A stretch of DNA of 64,000 bases from Gillisia sp. UBA3175. GTDB lineage: Bacteria > Bacteroidota > Bacteroidia > Flavobacteriales > Flavobacteriaceae. The first letter of the stretch is position 1. Every line of letters starts with the position of its first letter. The position numbers were made by a program, and so were the translations under genes. Under the pieces are notes generated by a model. It saw nothing but the letters and a program-made list of their open reading frames with translations, was not told the origin of the DNA and did no database searches. Positions 33,604 through 43,128 of this stretch are shown here, in pieces. Location: NCBI GenBank assembly GCA_002364325.1, contig DEXV01000006.1, positions 240,782 to 304,781 on the forward strand, written 5' to 3'.

Positions 33604-34923
33604 TTATTCTTTAAATCTATCCAAGTTAGAAAGTCTGTACATGAGTGTGGCCGCTCTTTTAGCCTGTCTTGAAACCATGTTTAGGTTTCCTGTCTCGTTT
33701 ACGGTATGATCATCTGCTCCGCTAAGTCCAAGTCCATCAACTGCCATTTCTACATGTCCAGAGGTGAAAGAAATATCGGCAGCTCCAGCATTTCTAGGGT
33801 TTACCGCATATACTTTCCCAAAACCAAGATCCATGCTTAACTTATTATAAAATTCCAGCAATTCAGAATTTCCTTTTTCCAGTGCCAATGGAGGATAGCC
33901 CCCATCATCAAAGCTAAGTGTTGCCTTTGTTTCTGGATAATTTTTGGTTAGGATAGTGCTCATGGTTTGCTTAGCCTTAGCCAACTGCTCCTTGGAAATG
34001 GCACGAATATCTCCACGAACCAATGCAGATTGAGCCACCACATTGGTCTTTCCCAAAGCTGTGCCTCCAGTACCATCCTCTTTTAAATCTAGGGAAGTAC
34101 CTCCCACAATAAATCCAGGATTAAAGGTTAGGTTTTCTTCTACAGAAAGTTGCAAATAAAATTCATTCAGGATCCTGGAAGCTTCATAAATGGCACCTAC
34201 GCCCACCTTCTCTGTAAATATCTGAGAAGAATGCGCTGGATTACCACTAACCTCTAATTTCCATCCTGCCGAACCCCTTCTTGAAACCACAATAGTTTCA
34301 GGATTTCCATCCCCATTTTCAAAACCAAGGGCAACATCGGCCCATTTTGCAGCATCCACAAGGTCTTTCTTAGAGAGGTCTATAGGATCCCCACTTTTCT
34401 CTTCATCACCGGTCATTACGATTTCTACTGACATGTTGTCAAGCACTCCAGCTTCGTGAAGGGCTTGCATCGCGAGGATAATCACCACATCACCCCCTTT
34501 CATATCGGCTACGCCGGGGCCTCTCATAATAGAATCGTTTATCATGGTGGAACTTTGGAAAGGACTATCCAATTCAAATACCGTATCAAGATGCCCAATA
34601 AGGAGTAATTTGAGTCCGCTTTTTCCTTCACGAGTAGCAACCAAATGACCAGCTCTACCAAACGCCACACCGGAAGTCAACCTAGCATCGAAGCCCAATT
34701 TTTCCAGTTCAGCTTTAAAAAGTTCACCTACCTGCAGCACCCCTTCAAAATTCATGGTACCACTATTAATATTTACGGCTTTTTCCAGCAGTTTCAAGGA
34801 TTCATTGGTATGTTTGTCAACGCCTTTAATGATCTTTTTTTCTGTTCTGTCCAATTGGCAAAATGAATGAAATGGAAGGCAAAAAATTAAAGTTAACAGG
34901 AAAGTTTTAAAGAGTAATTTCAT
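33604..34923 (-). CDS. Secreted M20-family metallopeptidase, carboxypeptidase G2-like
   Basis: 439 aa with a signal peptide (ending FHSFCQ). Zinc-site motifs: LLIGHLDTVFE (His-x-Asp), GPGVADMKGGDVVI (bridging Asp), TGDEEKSG (Glu-Glu) and the distal His in SGADDHTVNETG. VSGNPAHSSQIF is the typical dimerisation-domain His. Carboxypeptidase G2-type enzymes remove C-terminal Glu or Asp. It is unrelated in detail to the M20 gene at 30849, sharing only the family fold. Single gene. Confidence 0.9.
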   Translation of the reverse strand: MKLLFKTFLLTLIFCLPFHSFCQLDRTEKKIIKGVDKHTNESLKLLEKAVNINSGTMNFEGVLQVGELFKAELEKLGFDARLTSGVAFGRAGHLVATREGKSGLKLLLIGHLDTVFELDSPFQSSTMINDSIMRGPGVADMKGGDVVIILAMQALHEAGVLDNMSVEIVMTGDEEKSGDPIDLSKKDLVDAAKWADVALGFENGDGNPETIVVSRRGSAGWKLEVSGNPAHSSQIFTEKVGVGAIYEASRILNEFYLQLSVEENLTFNPGFIVGGTSLDLKEDGTGGTALGKTNVVAQSALVRGDIRAISKEQLAKAKQTMSTILTKNYPETKATLSFDDGGYPPLALEKGNSELLEFYNKLSMDLGFGKVYAVNPRNAGAADISFTSGHVEMAVDGLGLSGADDHTVNETGNLNMVSRQAKRAATLMYRLSNLDRFKE

Positions 34924-35127
34924 TTTAAATATAAGTTAAAAAAGAGGTTTATGCCATCTATGGTGCTGTTAGCAATAGCATTATTCTAATGGATGGCTTT
35001 GATTTCTTATAAAAATACAAAAAGCAGTAGAATAAAGAATCTCCTTAAACCCTAATTCAATATAAGGCTCTAGCGAGATGATACTAATAAAGCATAAACT
35101 TAAAGCAAAACCATATAAAATTATAAT

Positions 35128-35865
35128 TTAAAACATTTTATAGATAGTAGTTACGATAACCTCTTTATTATCATTTAAACTAATAGTCACTAATTGTTTT
35201 TCTTCTATCACCTTTAAATTAAATGGTGCAGCTAATAAGTTTATACCACTTCGCCTTTTTAGCCCTATTCCTTGTCCTGAAATAATATCTTTATTAGGCA
35301 TAAAATCTCCTTCGGTTAAATGCTAAGTCAAAATAAAATATTTATAAGCAGGCAGCTTCTATGCTATACTTTCTATTTCGGCATTAGAAAGATGTTGTAA
35401 TACTTCCTTTAAAATTGCACAATCACCAATAGGCAGGTCACCTGATGCTATATCTGATCACTGAAATTCTAAATTTTCTGATGTAAAGCTTCTTTTATTA
35501 TGTTCTATAAGACCTGGCACAGTATCTACAGCAACATACTTCTTAGTATACTTTACCAATTCTTTTCCTCCATTAAAATCGCCACAACCCAGATCGCAAA
35601 CCCGTAGCGGATTTTCAAACGAACTTAAAAATTATTTTAAAACTTCTACATATGGATTTACTATCTCTGGATCATGAGAGCCTAAGCCCGAATAAAAATC
35701 AGATTTATTAGTACCCCAAAGGTTCATTTCAGAAACTTGTTCCATAGCAGCTATAGTGGGCCATGGCTTCTCTGATTTTTTAGTTCCATTTTCGGGCTTC
35801 TTCATAAACACTCTATTTCTCGGCACAACTATAAAAAGCATATAGTACTCTTCAAAACTAAACAC
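35128..35865 (-). pseudogene. Class I SAM-dependent methyltransferase with four in-frame stops
   Basis: Read leftwards from the ATG at 35865 in one unbroken frame to the TAA at 35128-35130. The methyltransferase signature NPLRVCDLGCGDFNGG (motif I), then YVAVDTVPGLIE, GDCAILKEVLQHL and TISLNDNKEVIVTTIY is clear. In-frame stops occur at 35632 (TAA), 35458 (TGA), 35359 (TAG) and 35323 (TAG), yet there is no frameshift. About 245 codons would make a normal length for the family. The lack of indels suggests recent loss by point mutation. The flanks 34924-35127 and 35866-36086 hold nothing else recognised. Confidence 0.8.
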
Positions 35866-36086
35866 ACAAGTTATAGGTAGTTATACATATGGTGAAATAG
35901 AGTAAAAATTAAATTAAGAATATTTTAAATAAAATTGTTAAAAATGATATTTTAGACTTTAACATAAACGGTTACATTTTTTATATCTAATTTTTCCTCA
36001 AAAACCTTCAAACCCCGAATGGCAACCTTAATGCTTAAATGCATCGCAAAATTAAATAGGCTATCTTTATATAAAACCACAACTAT

Positions 36087-37997
36087 ATGAAAACTAAAAT
36101 TTTTGGAATAGTAATTTTCACTCTTATGTTTTCTTGTAAAGAAAAAGCTAAGCTGCCTGAAAATGAAATCAAACAATACTCTATTGAACAATTTATGGAT
36201 AATGAAGCTGTTGTTGGAGGAAGCTTTTCCGCAGACAACAGTAAACTATTAGTATCGAGTAATCGCTCCGGTATTTACAATTTATATACAATTCCCGCTA
36301 AAGGAGGGGAAATGACAACTATTACAATGTCTGATAGTACGTCATTCTTTGCTGAGTCCTATTTTCCAAATGACGATAGAATGTTATTAAGTGCAGACGG
36401 TAATGGTGATGAAATTGACCATCTTTTCGTTAGGGAATTAGATGGAAAAATTAACGATATTACTCCAAATAAGGGAGCAAAAGCTGCATTTTACGGATGG
36501 TCAAAGGATAAAAAACATCTGTATTATGGCTCGAACAAAAGAGATCCTCGATTTTTTGATATATATAAATTATCGATTGATGACTATTCTGCTGAAATGA
36601 TCTACCAGAACAATAATGGTTTAGATTATAGCAAAATTTCGAATGATGAGCATTTTATCGCCTTATCAAAAAGTGTGAATACCAATGACAGTGATTTATT
36701 TCTTTATAATGTAAAAACTAAAGAAATGACAAAGATCAATGAAAATCCAAGTGCAAATTCGGCCCAAGATTTTTCTGAAGATAATTCAACATTTTATTAC
36801 ACAACAGATGATGGTGCTGAGTTTTCTTACTTGATGACTTATGATTTAAGTTCTAAAGAAAAGAATAAAGTTATTGAGAAATCTTGGGATGTAGTGGGGA
36901 GCGGTTTTACTTCCCACGGAAAATATATGATAGTGTATACCAATGAAGATGGAAAAAATGCTGTTGAAGTTTTGGATACGCAGGATATGGAGCCCATTGA
37001 TCTACCAGATTTTGAAGACCAGAGCATCACGAGTGTAGACTTTAGTCAGGACGAGAAATGGATGCGTATGTATGTTGGTGGTTCTAATTCTCCTTCAGAC
37101 TTATATGCATACAACTTAGAGAGTAAGGATCAATACAAATTAACAAATGTTCTTAATGACGATATTGATGTTGAAGATTTAGTAACTGCTAAAGTTATAC
37201 GATTTACATCCTTTGATGGCACAGAGATTCCTGCAATTTACTATTTACCTCATCAGGCATCCGAAGAAAATAAAGTACCCGCAATGGTATGGGTTCATGG
37301 TGGTCCAGGAGGACAAACACTTCAAAATTTTAGTTCCCTAATACAATACATGGTAAATCATGGCTATGCTGTTTTAGCAGTGAATAACCGAGGTAGTAGT
37401 GGTTATGGAAAAACATTTTTTAAAATGGATGATAAAAATCATGGAGAAAAAGATTTGCAGGACTGCGTTGAAGGTAAAAACTGGTTAGCACAACAAGCCG
37501 AAATTGATGGTAATAAAATTGGAATAATTGGTGGATCCTACGGGGGCTATATGACAATGGCAGCATTAACATATACTCCAGAAGAATTTGATGTTGGTGT
37601 AAACTTATTTGGTGTTACTAATTGGATACGTACGTTAAAAAGTATCCCACCCTACTGGGAATCGTTTAGAGAATCTCTGTACTTAGAGTTAGGTGATCCA
37701 TTTTCGGCAGATTCTATTCGTTTAAAGCAGATTTCACCCTTATTTCATACAGATAAAGTTACCAAACCTTTGATCGTTTTACAAGGATCAAAAGATCCAA
37801 GAGTCTTACAGGTAGAATCGGACGAAATTGTTGCTGGTGTAAGGCGCAATAACGTTCCTGTAGAATATGTTTTGTTTGAGGATGAAGGCCACGGCTTCGT
37901 GAAAAAGGAAAATCAAATAGAAGCTTATAGTAGAATACTCCAATTTTTAGACAAATATCTTAAAAAAGAGAAGGCTTCAGTTATCGGAGAATTTTAG
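36087..37997 (+). CDS. S9 family prolyl oligopeptidase-like lipoprotein
   Basis: 636 aa. A short lipoprotein signal ends FSC (Cys17). Residues ~40-360 form a beta-propeller-like N-terminal domain. The C-terminal alpha/beta hydrolase has the nucleophile in GGSYGGY (Ser484), the Asp in LQGSKDPRV and the His in EDEGHGF. S9C-type peptidases cleave after proline or release dipeptides, with the propeller limiting access to short peptides. A TATCTTTA box about 15-30 bp upstream is close to the Bacteroidota -7 consensus. Monocistronic, followed by the RNA-like element copy 2. Confidence 0.9.
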   Translation: MKTKIFGIVIFTLMFSCKEKAKLPENEIKQYSIEQFMDNEAVVGGSFSADNSKLLVSSNRSGIYNLYTIPAKGGEMTTITMSDSTSFFAESYFPNDDRMLLSADGNGDEIDHLFVRELDGKINDITPNKGAKAAFYGWSKDKKHLYYGSNKRDPRFFDIYKLSIDDYSAEMIYQNNNGLDYSKISNDEHFIALSKSVNTNDSDLFLYNVKTKEMTKINENPSANSAQDFSEDNSTFYYTTDDGAEFSYLMTYDLSSKEKNKVIEKSWDVVGSGFTSHGKYMIVYTNEDGKNAVEVLDTQDMEPIDLPDFEDQSITSVDFSQDEKWMRMYVGGSNSPSDLYAYNLESKDQYKLTNVLNDDIDVEDLVTAKVIRFTSFDGTEIPAIYYLPHQASEENKVPAMVWVHGGPGGQTLQNFSSLIQYMVNHGYAVLAVNNRGSSGYGKTFFKMDDKNHGEKDLQDCVEGKNWLAQQAEIDGNKIGIIGGSYGGYMTMAALTYTPEEFDVGVNLFGVTNWIRTLKSIPPYWESFRESLYLELGDPFSADSIRLKQISPLFHTDKVTKPLIVLQGSKDPRVLQVESDEIVAGVRRNNVPVEYVLFEDEGHGFVKKENQIEAYSRILQFLDKYLKKEKASVIGEF

Positions 37998-38099
37998 GAA
38001 ATCCAGAACTAAAGGCTGGGACACCAAGGTGAAAAATGGGACACCAGAAATTGAATAATAAGTCTTATAAATAAATTTTAAATAGAAATTTCATAAAAC

Positions 38100-38238
38100 A
38101 CTATAAAAAGAAAAAAGCCCTTTTCCAATAGTTAGGAAAAAAGCTTCTCATTGGTATGCGCTGTAAAACAGCGTCTTAACCACGTTGTCTCAACTTCTTG
38201 AGACACACAACACAACTTCATTATACTTGCTAAAAAAA
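38100..38238 (-). ncRNA. Structured RNA-like element, copy 2
   Basis: This block matches 5622-5759 with about eight substitutions and no indels. On the minus strand it predicts hairpin A, TGTCTCAA/TTGAGACA with a GAAG loop (8 bp, perfect), hairpin B with core GACGCTG-TTTTA-CAGCGC closed by TGGT/ACCA, and a terminator (38110-38146). A promoter 250 bp upstream (38497-38529), a tRNA-Asp 3' fragment and another terminator precede it. It could be transcribed by read-through or its own start. There is no ORF. I do not recognise the RNA family; a decayed tRNA or a new small RNA are both possible. Confidence 0.5.
38110..38146 (-). terminator. Rho-independent terminator of RNA-like element copy 2
   Basis: Same 12-position stem as copy 1, AAGCTTTTTTCC against GGAAAAGGGCTT, with different loop bases and a following T-run on the minus strand. 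Confidence 0.7.
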
Positions 38239-38258
38239 GCTCCAATTTCTTGAAGCTT
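38232..38258 (-). terminator. Second terminator, just after the tRNA-Asp fragment
   Basis: On the minus strand AAGCTTC and GGAGCTT pair (one G-U) around an 8-nt loop, followed by seven T. It directly follows the tRNA-Asp 3' fragment, as expected for the end of a tRNA transcript. Confidence 0.65.
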
Positions 38259-38272
38259 CTTTGTTGCAATTT

Positions 38273-38300
38273 TGCGGTCTGGACGAGACTCGAACGAACC
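38273..38300 (-). pseudogene. tRNA-Asp 3'-end fragment (T arm and acceptor strand only)
   Basis: Minus strand reads GGTTCGTTCGAGTC, TCGT, then CCAGACCGCA. The acceptor strand CCAGACC with discriminator G, and the TTCGAGTC T-loop, match the 3' end of flavobacterial tRNA-Asp as I remember it. No 5' half, D arm or anticodon arm exists upstream, and the T-stem has decayed. Fragments of this kind are left where site-specific recombinases use a tRNA 3' end as the attachment site, or after tRNA-operon deletion. Confidence 0.5.
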
Positions 38301-38496
38301 ACACAATCTCTTTATTTATAGGCTTCTTCAGAGCACTATATTTCGATGGCACCGAATTAGACACCTTTTAACATAGTTTAACAATATCTAGATGAGTGAA
38401 TACTCAAATAGTAACAATTAAATGCAAATGATGCTTTTCGGATCCTAATTTCTATGAACAAACTCGATGTCAACTTAAATTTTCAAAGAGGGCTGG

Positions 38497-38529
38497 CAAA
38501 TATACAATTTCTTATTTCTACTATACAAA
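38497..38529 (-). promoter_or_regulatory. Promoter facing the tRNA fragment and RNA-like element
   Basis: On the minus strand TTTG (38529-38526), a 21-nt spacer and TATATTTG (38504-38497) match the Bacteroidota -33/-7 promoter exactly. The sequence just downstream (block shared with 5780-5830) resembles a stable-RNA operon leader. Copy 1 has lost the -7 match. The rest of 38301-38496 and 38530-38822 shows no gene. Confidence 0.65.
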
Positions 38530-38822
38530 TAAAATCTTCGCATTATTTCAGATGAAAATTATTTTTTAGATACTAACTAGTTATAAATATTTAATGCTTT
38601 TAAACCTTTCTTCGCTAAAACCATTTCTACAATTACAACCTTAATTATAATTTTCATTACTTAATTTTCTAATTAAACTTCATGATAAGGGAATATATTA
38701 CCCCTATTTTATTCAATAGATAGAGAAAAATCAATTTATTTACTTTTTCTGTTATAAATATTCAATTTACCTAAACCCAATTCTTTATATTTAAACCTCA
38801 TAAAATCAAAACCTTCTAAAAA

Positions 38823-41711
38823 ATGACAAAACCAAAGATTAAAATGTTGGTGGTTATGCTTTCACTAAGCGTCGGATCACTAATTTATTGTGATGAGACC
38901 CTAGGACAAGAAAAAGCCAATCAAAATTCTGAATTATCAATCGAATTTGAAAAATATGAATTGGATAATGGGCTAAACATTATTCTTCATCAGGACAAGT
39001 CCGATCCAATAGTTTCTCTAGCCATACAATATGGAGTTGGCTCTAACCGTGAGAAAAAAGGCCGCACTGGATTTGCTCACCTTTTTGAACACATGCTCTT
39101 CCAAGAATCAGAAAATGTTCCTCAAGATCAATTTTTCAAAAAGATACAAGATGCTGGAGGTACTTTAAATGGTGGAACTTGGCAAGATGGAACTGTATAT
39201 TATGAAGTGGTGCCAAAGAATGCTCTTGAAACAGTGATGTGGTTAGAGTCTGATAGAATGGGTTTTCTTATAAACACGGTAACTGAAGCTGCCTTTGCAA
39301 ACCAGCAAGAAGTAGTACAAAACGAAAAGCGTCAGCGAGTAGATAATAACCCTTATGGACACACTGGCTGGGTGATAGACAAAAATCTATATCCAGATGG
39401 ACATCCTTATAGCTGGCAGGTAATTGGAGAACTTGAAGATCTTCAAAATGCTACAGTAGCCGATGTAAAAGAATTCTACGATAAATTTTATGGTCCAAAC
39501 AATGCAACTTTGGTTGTTGCCGGAGATTTTGACAAGGCAGAAACTAAAAAATTGATAGAAAAATATTTTGGTGAAATTAAAAAAAGACAAGAAGTTGAAC
39601 CATTAAAAATACAGACGGTTACACTTCCAAAAACCAAGCGTCTTTATCATGAGGATAATTTTGCAACTGCACCTCAACTTAATATGGTTTGGCCAGTAGT
39701 AGAACAATTTAGCAAAGATGCCTACGCCTTAGATTTTCTTGGAGAAATACTTTCAGACGGAAAAGATGCACCTTTATATAAAGTGCTTGTGGAGCAAAAA
39801 GAGCTTACTTCCCAACCTTACGCCTACAACAATCCTAGCCAAATTGCTGGGAAATTTCAGATCTCTGTAACTGCAAATGCAGGTGTAGATCTTGATAGTG
39901 TAGAAGCAGGAATTCAGGAAGCTTTTGCTTTATTTGAAAAAGAAGGTATTACTGAAAGAGATATTGAACGAATTAAAGCAGGTCAAGAAACTGACTTTTA
40001 TAATGGGATAAGCAGTGTTCTTGGTAAATCTTTCCAATTAGCAAATTACGATGTATTTACAGGAGATCCAGGATATATAGAAAAGGATATCCAAAATATT
40101 CGTGCAGTTACAAAAGAAGATGTTCTTCGTGTTTACAACAAATATATCAAGAACAAACCTTTCATACTTACAAGCTTTGTCCCTAAGGGAAATTTAGATT
40201 TAATTGCTGAAAATTCAGAAAAAGCGGAAATAGTTGAAGAGAAAATAACAGAAAATGTGGAGTCTGAAGTAGCTGAAGTAAAGCAGGAAATTGAAAAAAC
40301 ACCTTCCAATTTTGATCGCTCTGTTCAACCTGAAATAGGTAGTACTCCTAAATTAAACGTTCCTGATTCCTGGAAAGAAACACTAGACAACAAACTTGAA
40401 GTTTATGGAATAGAACAAACCGAATTACCATTGGTGAATTTCAGTATTGTGATTGAAGGCGGACACTTATTAGACGATCTAAGTAAAAATGTTGTAGCAA
40501 ATTTAATGACAGATATCATGATGGAAGGTACTGCCAATAAAACTCCAGCCGAATTAGAGGAAGAAATAGATATGCTTGGTGCTAGCATAAATATGTACAC
40601 AACCAACGAATCTATAATAATTCGTGGAAATAGCCTTGCACGTAATTTTGACAAAACAATAGCTTTAGTTAAGGAAATCTTAATTGAGCCTCGTTGGGAC
40701 GAGAAGGAATTTGCACGTATTAAAACCAGTACAATTAATGGAATAAAAAGGAATCAAGCTAATCCAAACGTGATTGCAAACCAGGTTTACAACAAGATTT
40801 TATATGGCGAAGATCATCCATTTGCATATCCAACTTCAGGAACAGTAGAATCTGTGGAGTCTATAAAAATTCAGGATCTTAAAGAGTTTTATAATAAAAA
40901 CTTTTCTCCAACCGTAAGTCGTATGCATATTGTTGGTGATATCTCTAAAACTGAAGCATTAAAAGCTGCAAAAAGTTTAGCGGCTAAGTGGGAGCCAAAA
41001 AAGGTAACGATACCGGAATTCGACGTTAAAAATGATCGTGAAAAGGCATCTTTATATTTTGTAGATGTTCCTAATGCGAAGCAATCTGTTATAAATATAG
41101 GTTACATCGCTTTACCTAGAACAAGTGAAGATTTTTTTCCTGCTGAAGTGATGAATTATAAGCTTGGAGGATCCTTCTCAGGAAATGTAAATCTAATATT
41201 ACGTGAAGAGAAAGGATATACCTATGGTGCACGATCAGGTTTTAGTGGATCCAAGATTCCAGGAACCTTTACTGCTTCCTCAAGCGTTCGTACAAATACT
41301 ACAGGAGAATCTGTAGGGATTTTTAAAGATGAAATTGCTAAGTATAAAGAAGGGATAACTCCTGAAGATTTGGAATTCACCAAAAATGCATTAATAAAAT
41401 CTAATGCGCTACGTTTTGAAACTCAGGGATCATTACTAGGAATGCTACAAGAAATGAGTGCTTACGATCTTGATCCTAAATATATTGAAAAGGAAGAAAA
41501 GATAATTGGAGCTATGACTCTGGAGCAACATAAAGAATTGGCACAAGAATATTTAGACGAGTCAAAAATGGCATATCTTGTAGTAGGAGATGCTGAGACC
41601 CAATTAGAGCAATTTAAAGAAATGGGCTTCGATGAAGTTAAAGTGCTAGATAAGCAAGGAAATGAAATTAAAAAACCAATTAATCTTGAAACAGAAGAGG
41701 TTAAAGATTAA
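38823..41711 (+). CDS. M16-family zinc metalloprotease, two-module form
   Basis: 962 aa with a signal peptide (ending TLGQ). The first M16 module carries the inverted zinc motif HLFEH (residues 86-90) and a distal Glu in EVVQNEKRQR. The second module, from about 520, keeps the fold (LYFVDVPNAKQSVINIGYIALP, REEKGYTYGARSGF) but lacks HxxEH, as in the typical active/inactive pairing of pitrilysin-type proteases. The linker near 470-500 is Glu/Val-rich. It degrades or processes peptides outside the inner membrane. A terminator follows at 41735-41761. A TATATTTA box about 30-40 bp upstream is close to the -7 consensus. Confidence 0.92.
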   Translation: MTKPKIKMLVVMLSLSVGSLIYCDETLGQEKANQNSELSIEFEKYELDNGLNIILHQDKSDPIVSLAIQYGVGSNREKKGRTGFAHLFEHMLFQESENVPQDQFFKKIQDAGGTLNGGTWQDGTVYYEVVPKNALETVMWLESDRMGFLINTVTEAAFANQQEVVQNEKRQRVDNNPYGHTGWVIDKNLYPDGHPYSWQVIGELEDLQNATVADVKEFYDKFYGPNNATLVVAGDFDKAETKKLIEKYFGEIKKRQEVEPLKIQTVTLPKTKRLYHEDNFATAPQLNMVWPVVEQFSKDAYALDFLGEILSDGKDAPLYKVLVEQKELTSQPYAYNNPSQIAGKFQISVTANAGVDLDSVEAGIQEAFALFEKEGITERDIERIKAGQETDFYNGISSVLGKSFQLANYDVFTGDPGYIEKDIQNIRAVTKEDVLRVYNKYIKNKPFILTSFVPKGNLDLIAENSEKAEIVEEKITENVESEVAEVKQEIEKTPSNFDRSVQPEIGSTPKLNVPDSWKETLDNKLEVYGIEQTELPLVNFSIVIEGGHLLDDLSKNVVANLMTDIMMEGTANKTPAELEEEIDMLGASINMYTTNESIIIRGNSLARNFDKTIALVKEILIEPRWDEKEFARIKTSTINGIKRNQANPNVIANQVYNKILYGEDHPFAYPTSGTVESVESIKIQDLKEFYNKNFSPTVSRMHIVGDISKTEALKAAKSLAAKWEPKKVTIPEFDVKNDREKASLYFVDVPNAKQSVINIGYIALPRTSEDFFPAEVMNYKLGGSFSGNVNLILREEKGYTYGARSGFSGSKIPGTFTASSSVRTNTTGESVGIFKDEIAKYKEGITPEDLEFTKNALIKSNALRFETQGSLLGMLQEMSAYDLDPKYIEKEEKIIGAMTLEQHKELAQEYLDESKMAYLVVGDAETQLEQFKEMGFDEVKVLDKQGNEIKKPINLETEEVKD

Positions 41712-41734
41712 TTTAGAAGTTATAATTAACAAAG

Positions 41735-41761
41735 AAACCCGCCAAAATGGTGGGTTTTTTT
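41735..41761 (+). terminator. Rho-independent terminator after the M16 gene
   Basis: AAACCCGCCA and TGGTGGGTTT pair around AAA, with a G-U, followed by Ts. The remaining 300 bp to 42062 contains no gene and marks the edge of the mobile-element module. Confidence 0.85.
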
Positions 41762-42062
41762 ATTGAGATATATTACTCACAAATTCAACTTTTAATTACT
41801 TCTTTCTACTAGACCAATGGTCGTTTTTGCTATCATAAAAGGAAAGTGAAACTAAATCATAAAACTTATGAGCCGAATAACTTGCTTAATCAAATCATAT
41901 AATGCAAATATTTGAGCCGAATAGAATATATGATTGGCTCATTAAATATAACTGGAAACAATCATATAGTCAGACATATTGAAATTAGATAACCAAATAT
42001 TTAAAAACAAAACTATTCCTTCTTTTCTTTATCTTTAAGTAGCTAATAGTAAGCATAGAAGC

Positions 42063-42779
42063 ATGTTTTTGGAGCGCATTGCAATTTTTACATTTCAATT
42101 AAAGGAAAAGCTGGAAACTTTTCTCAATTTTCTCATCCGGGAAACAAAAACGCAAACCGGCCCTCTCCTATTTCTAGGCTGCTTTCTCCTTTTAACCCTG
42201 ACCTTATATTATGTCTGGATTACTACCTATGCTTTTTGGGCACAAATTGTATTCACTTTTATATACATATTGTGCTTACTAATATGTGCTTCTGTAATGT
42301 ACTTTCATATTACACAAAAGAGGGTTAGAAAGAATTCTGATACTCTGGAGGTATTTAACTTAGGTGAAGATGAGATAAAGAAATTTGATCTAAGTGCGAT
42401 TCCTTTAAATGAGGATCAAATAAAGAATATTTTTAATGCATTTTCAGAAAATCATTTATGTGGAGACTATCCAACTTTTCAAGCTTTTATTCAGTTAAAA
42501 CCTGTTTCACATTTGAAACGATTGGTATGGAAAGATTCTTCTTATAAATTACCTAAACAGGTAAACCGACAAACCTTATTGGAATTTCTAAGTCAAATGT
42601 TTATAGGATTTGAAAATTTGGGAAATCAGCAAATGATAGAATTAACAAATTATTACTTCATTCTAAAAGATTCTGAAGGTAAGGAATTGAACTTTTCAAC
42701 AAAAAATATTTACGATTGGAAAAATAACAAATCTGCCTACCTAGAGAATATTTCCGCGCTTATTAAAAAGAATTTATAA
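42063..42779 (+). CDS. Two-helix membrane protein of a mobile-element module, function unknown
   Basis: 238 aa. Two adjacent membrane helices (about 34-52 and 58-80) follow an amphipathic N-terminal helix. The remaining 150 residues are soluble and contain a repeated-helix region (EFLSQMFIGFENLGNQQMIELTNYYF). No family is recognised. It lies 115 bp upstream of the excisionase-like gene of the mobile-element module, on the same strand, and similar genes with an anchored N-terminus occur at this position in Bacteroidota integrative elements as far as I can recall. Function unknown. Confidence 0.7.
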   Translation: MFLERIAIFTFQLKEKLETFLNFLIRETKTQTGPLLFLGCFLLLTLTLYYVWITTYAFWAQIVFTFIYILCLLICASVMYFHITQKRVRKNSDTLEVFNLGEDEIKKFDLSAIPLNEDQIKNIFNAFSENHLCGDYPTFQAFIQLKPVSHLKRLVWKDSSYKLPKQVNRQTLLEFLSQMFIGFENLGNQQMIELTNYYFILKDSEGKELNFSTKNIYDWKNNKSAYLENISALIKKNL

Positions 42780-42893
42780 GGTACCACCACTCCACCACCA
42801 CTTACCCTATTGATTTTCAGTGATTTTCGTTATTCATTTGTTTCTATAATCAAAAGACAACAAGACTTGTTGGCTTTATAAAAATTAGAAATT

Positions 42894-43124
42894 ATGGACA
42901 ATTTACAACTGGAGGATCGCTTGATCCGCATTGAGCAACTACTTCTAGCTAACAAAGAAGTATTAACCTTGGAAGAGGCTTGCCAGTATACTGGTATTTC
43001 AAGAAGTTATATGTATAAGCTTACATCTACTGAAAAGATTCCCTATTGCAAACCTCGAGGGAAGTTGATCTATTTCGAACGGGAAAAACTTAATTCCTGG
43101 CTATTAAATAAATTTAATCCTTAG
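42894..43124 (+). CDS. Excisionase-like helix-turn-helix (MerR/Xis-type) protein
   Basis: 76 aa. An HTH_17-type domain: LTLEEACQYTGISRSYMYKLTSTEKIPYCKPRGKLIYFEREKLNSWLL. This family includes excisionases and element-specific regulators of Bacteroidota integrative elements. It precedes the replication-type gene by four bases. With no integrase in view, it may now act only as a regulator. Confidence 0.88.
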   Translation: MDNLQLEDRLIRIEQLLLANKEVLTLEEACQYTGISRSYMYKLTSTEKIPYCKPRGKLIYFEREKLNSWLLNKFNP

Positions 43125-43128
43125 TGCA

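Noticed and set aside
42780..42830. CCACCACTCCACCACCAC low-complexity stretch before the excisionase-like gene, considered as an att site
   Set aside because: No matching copy at the other end of the module in this window.
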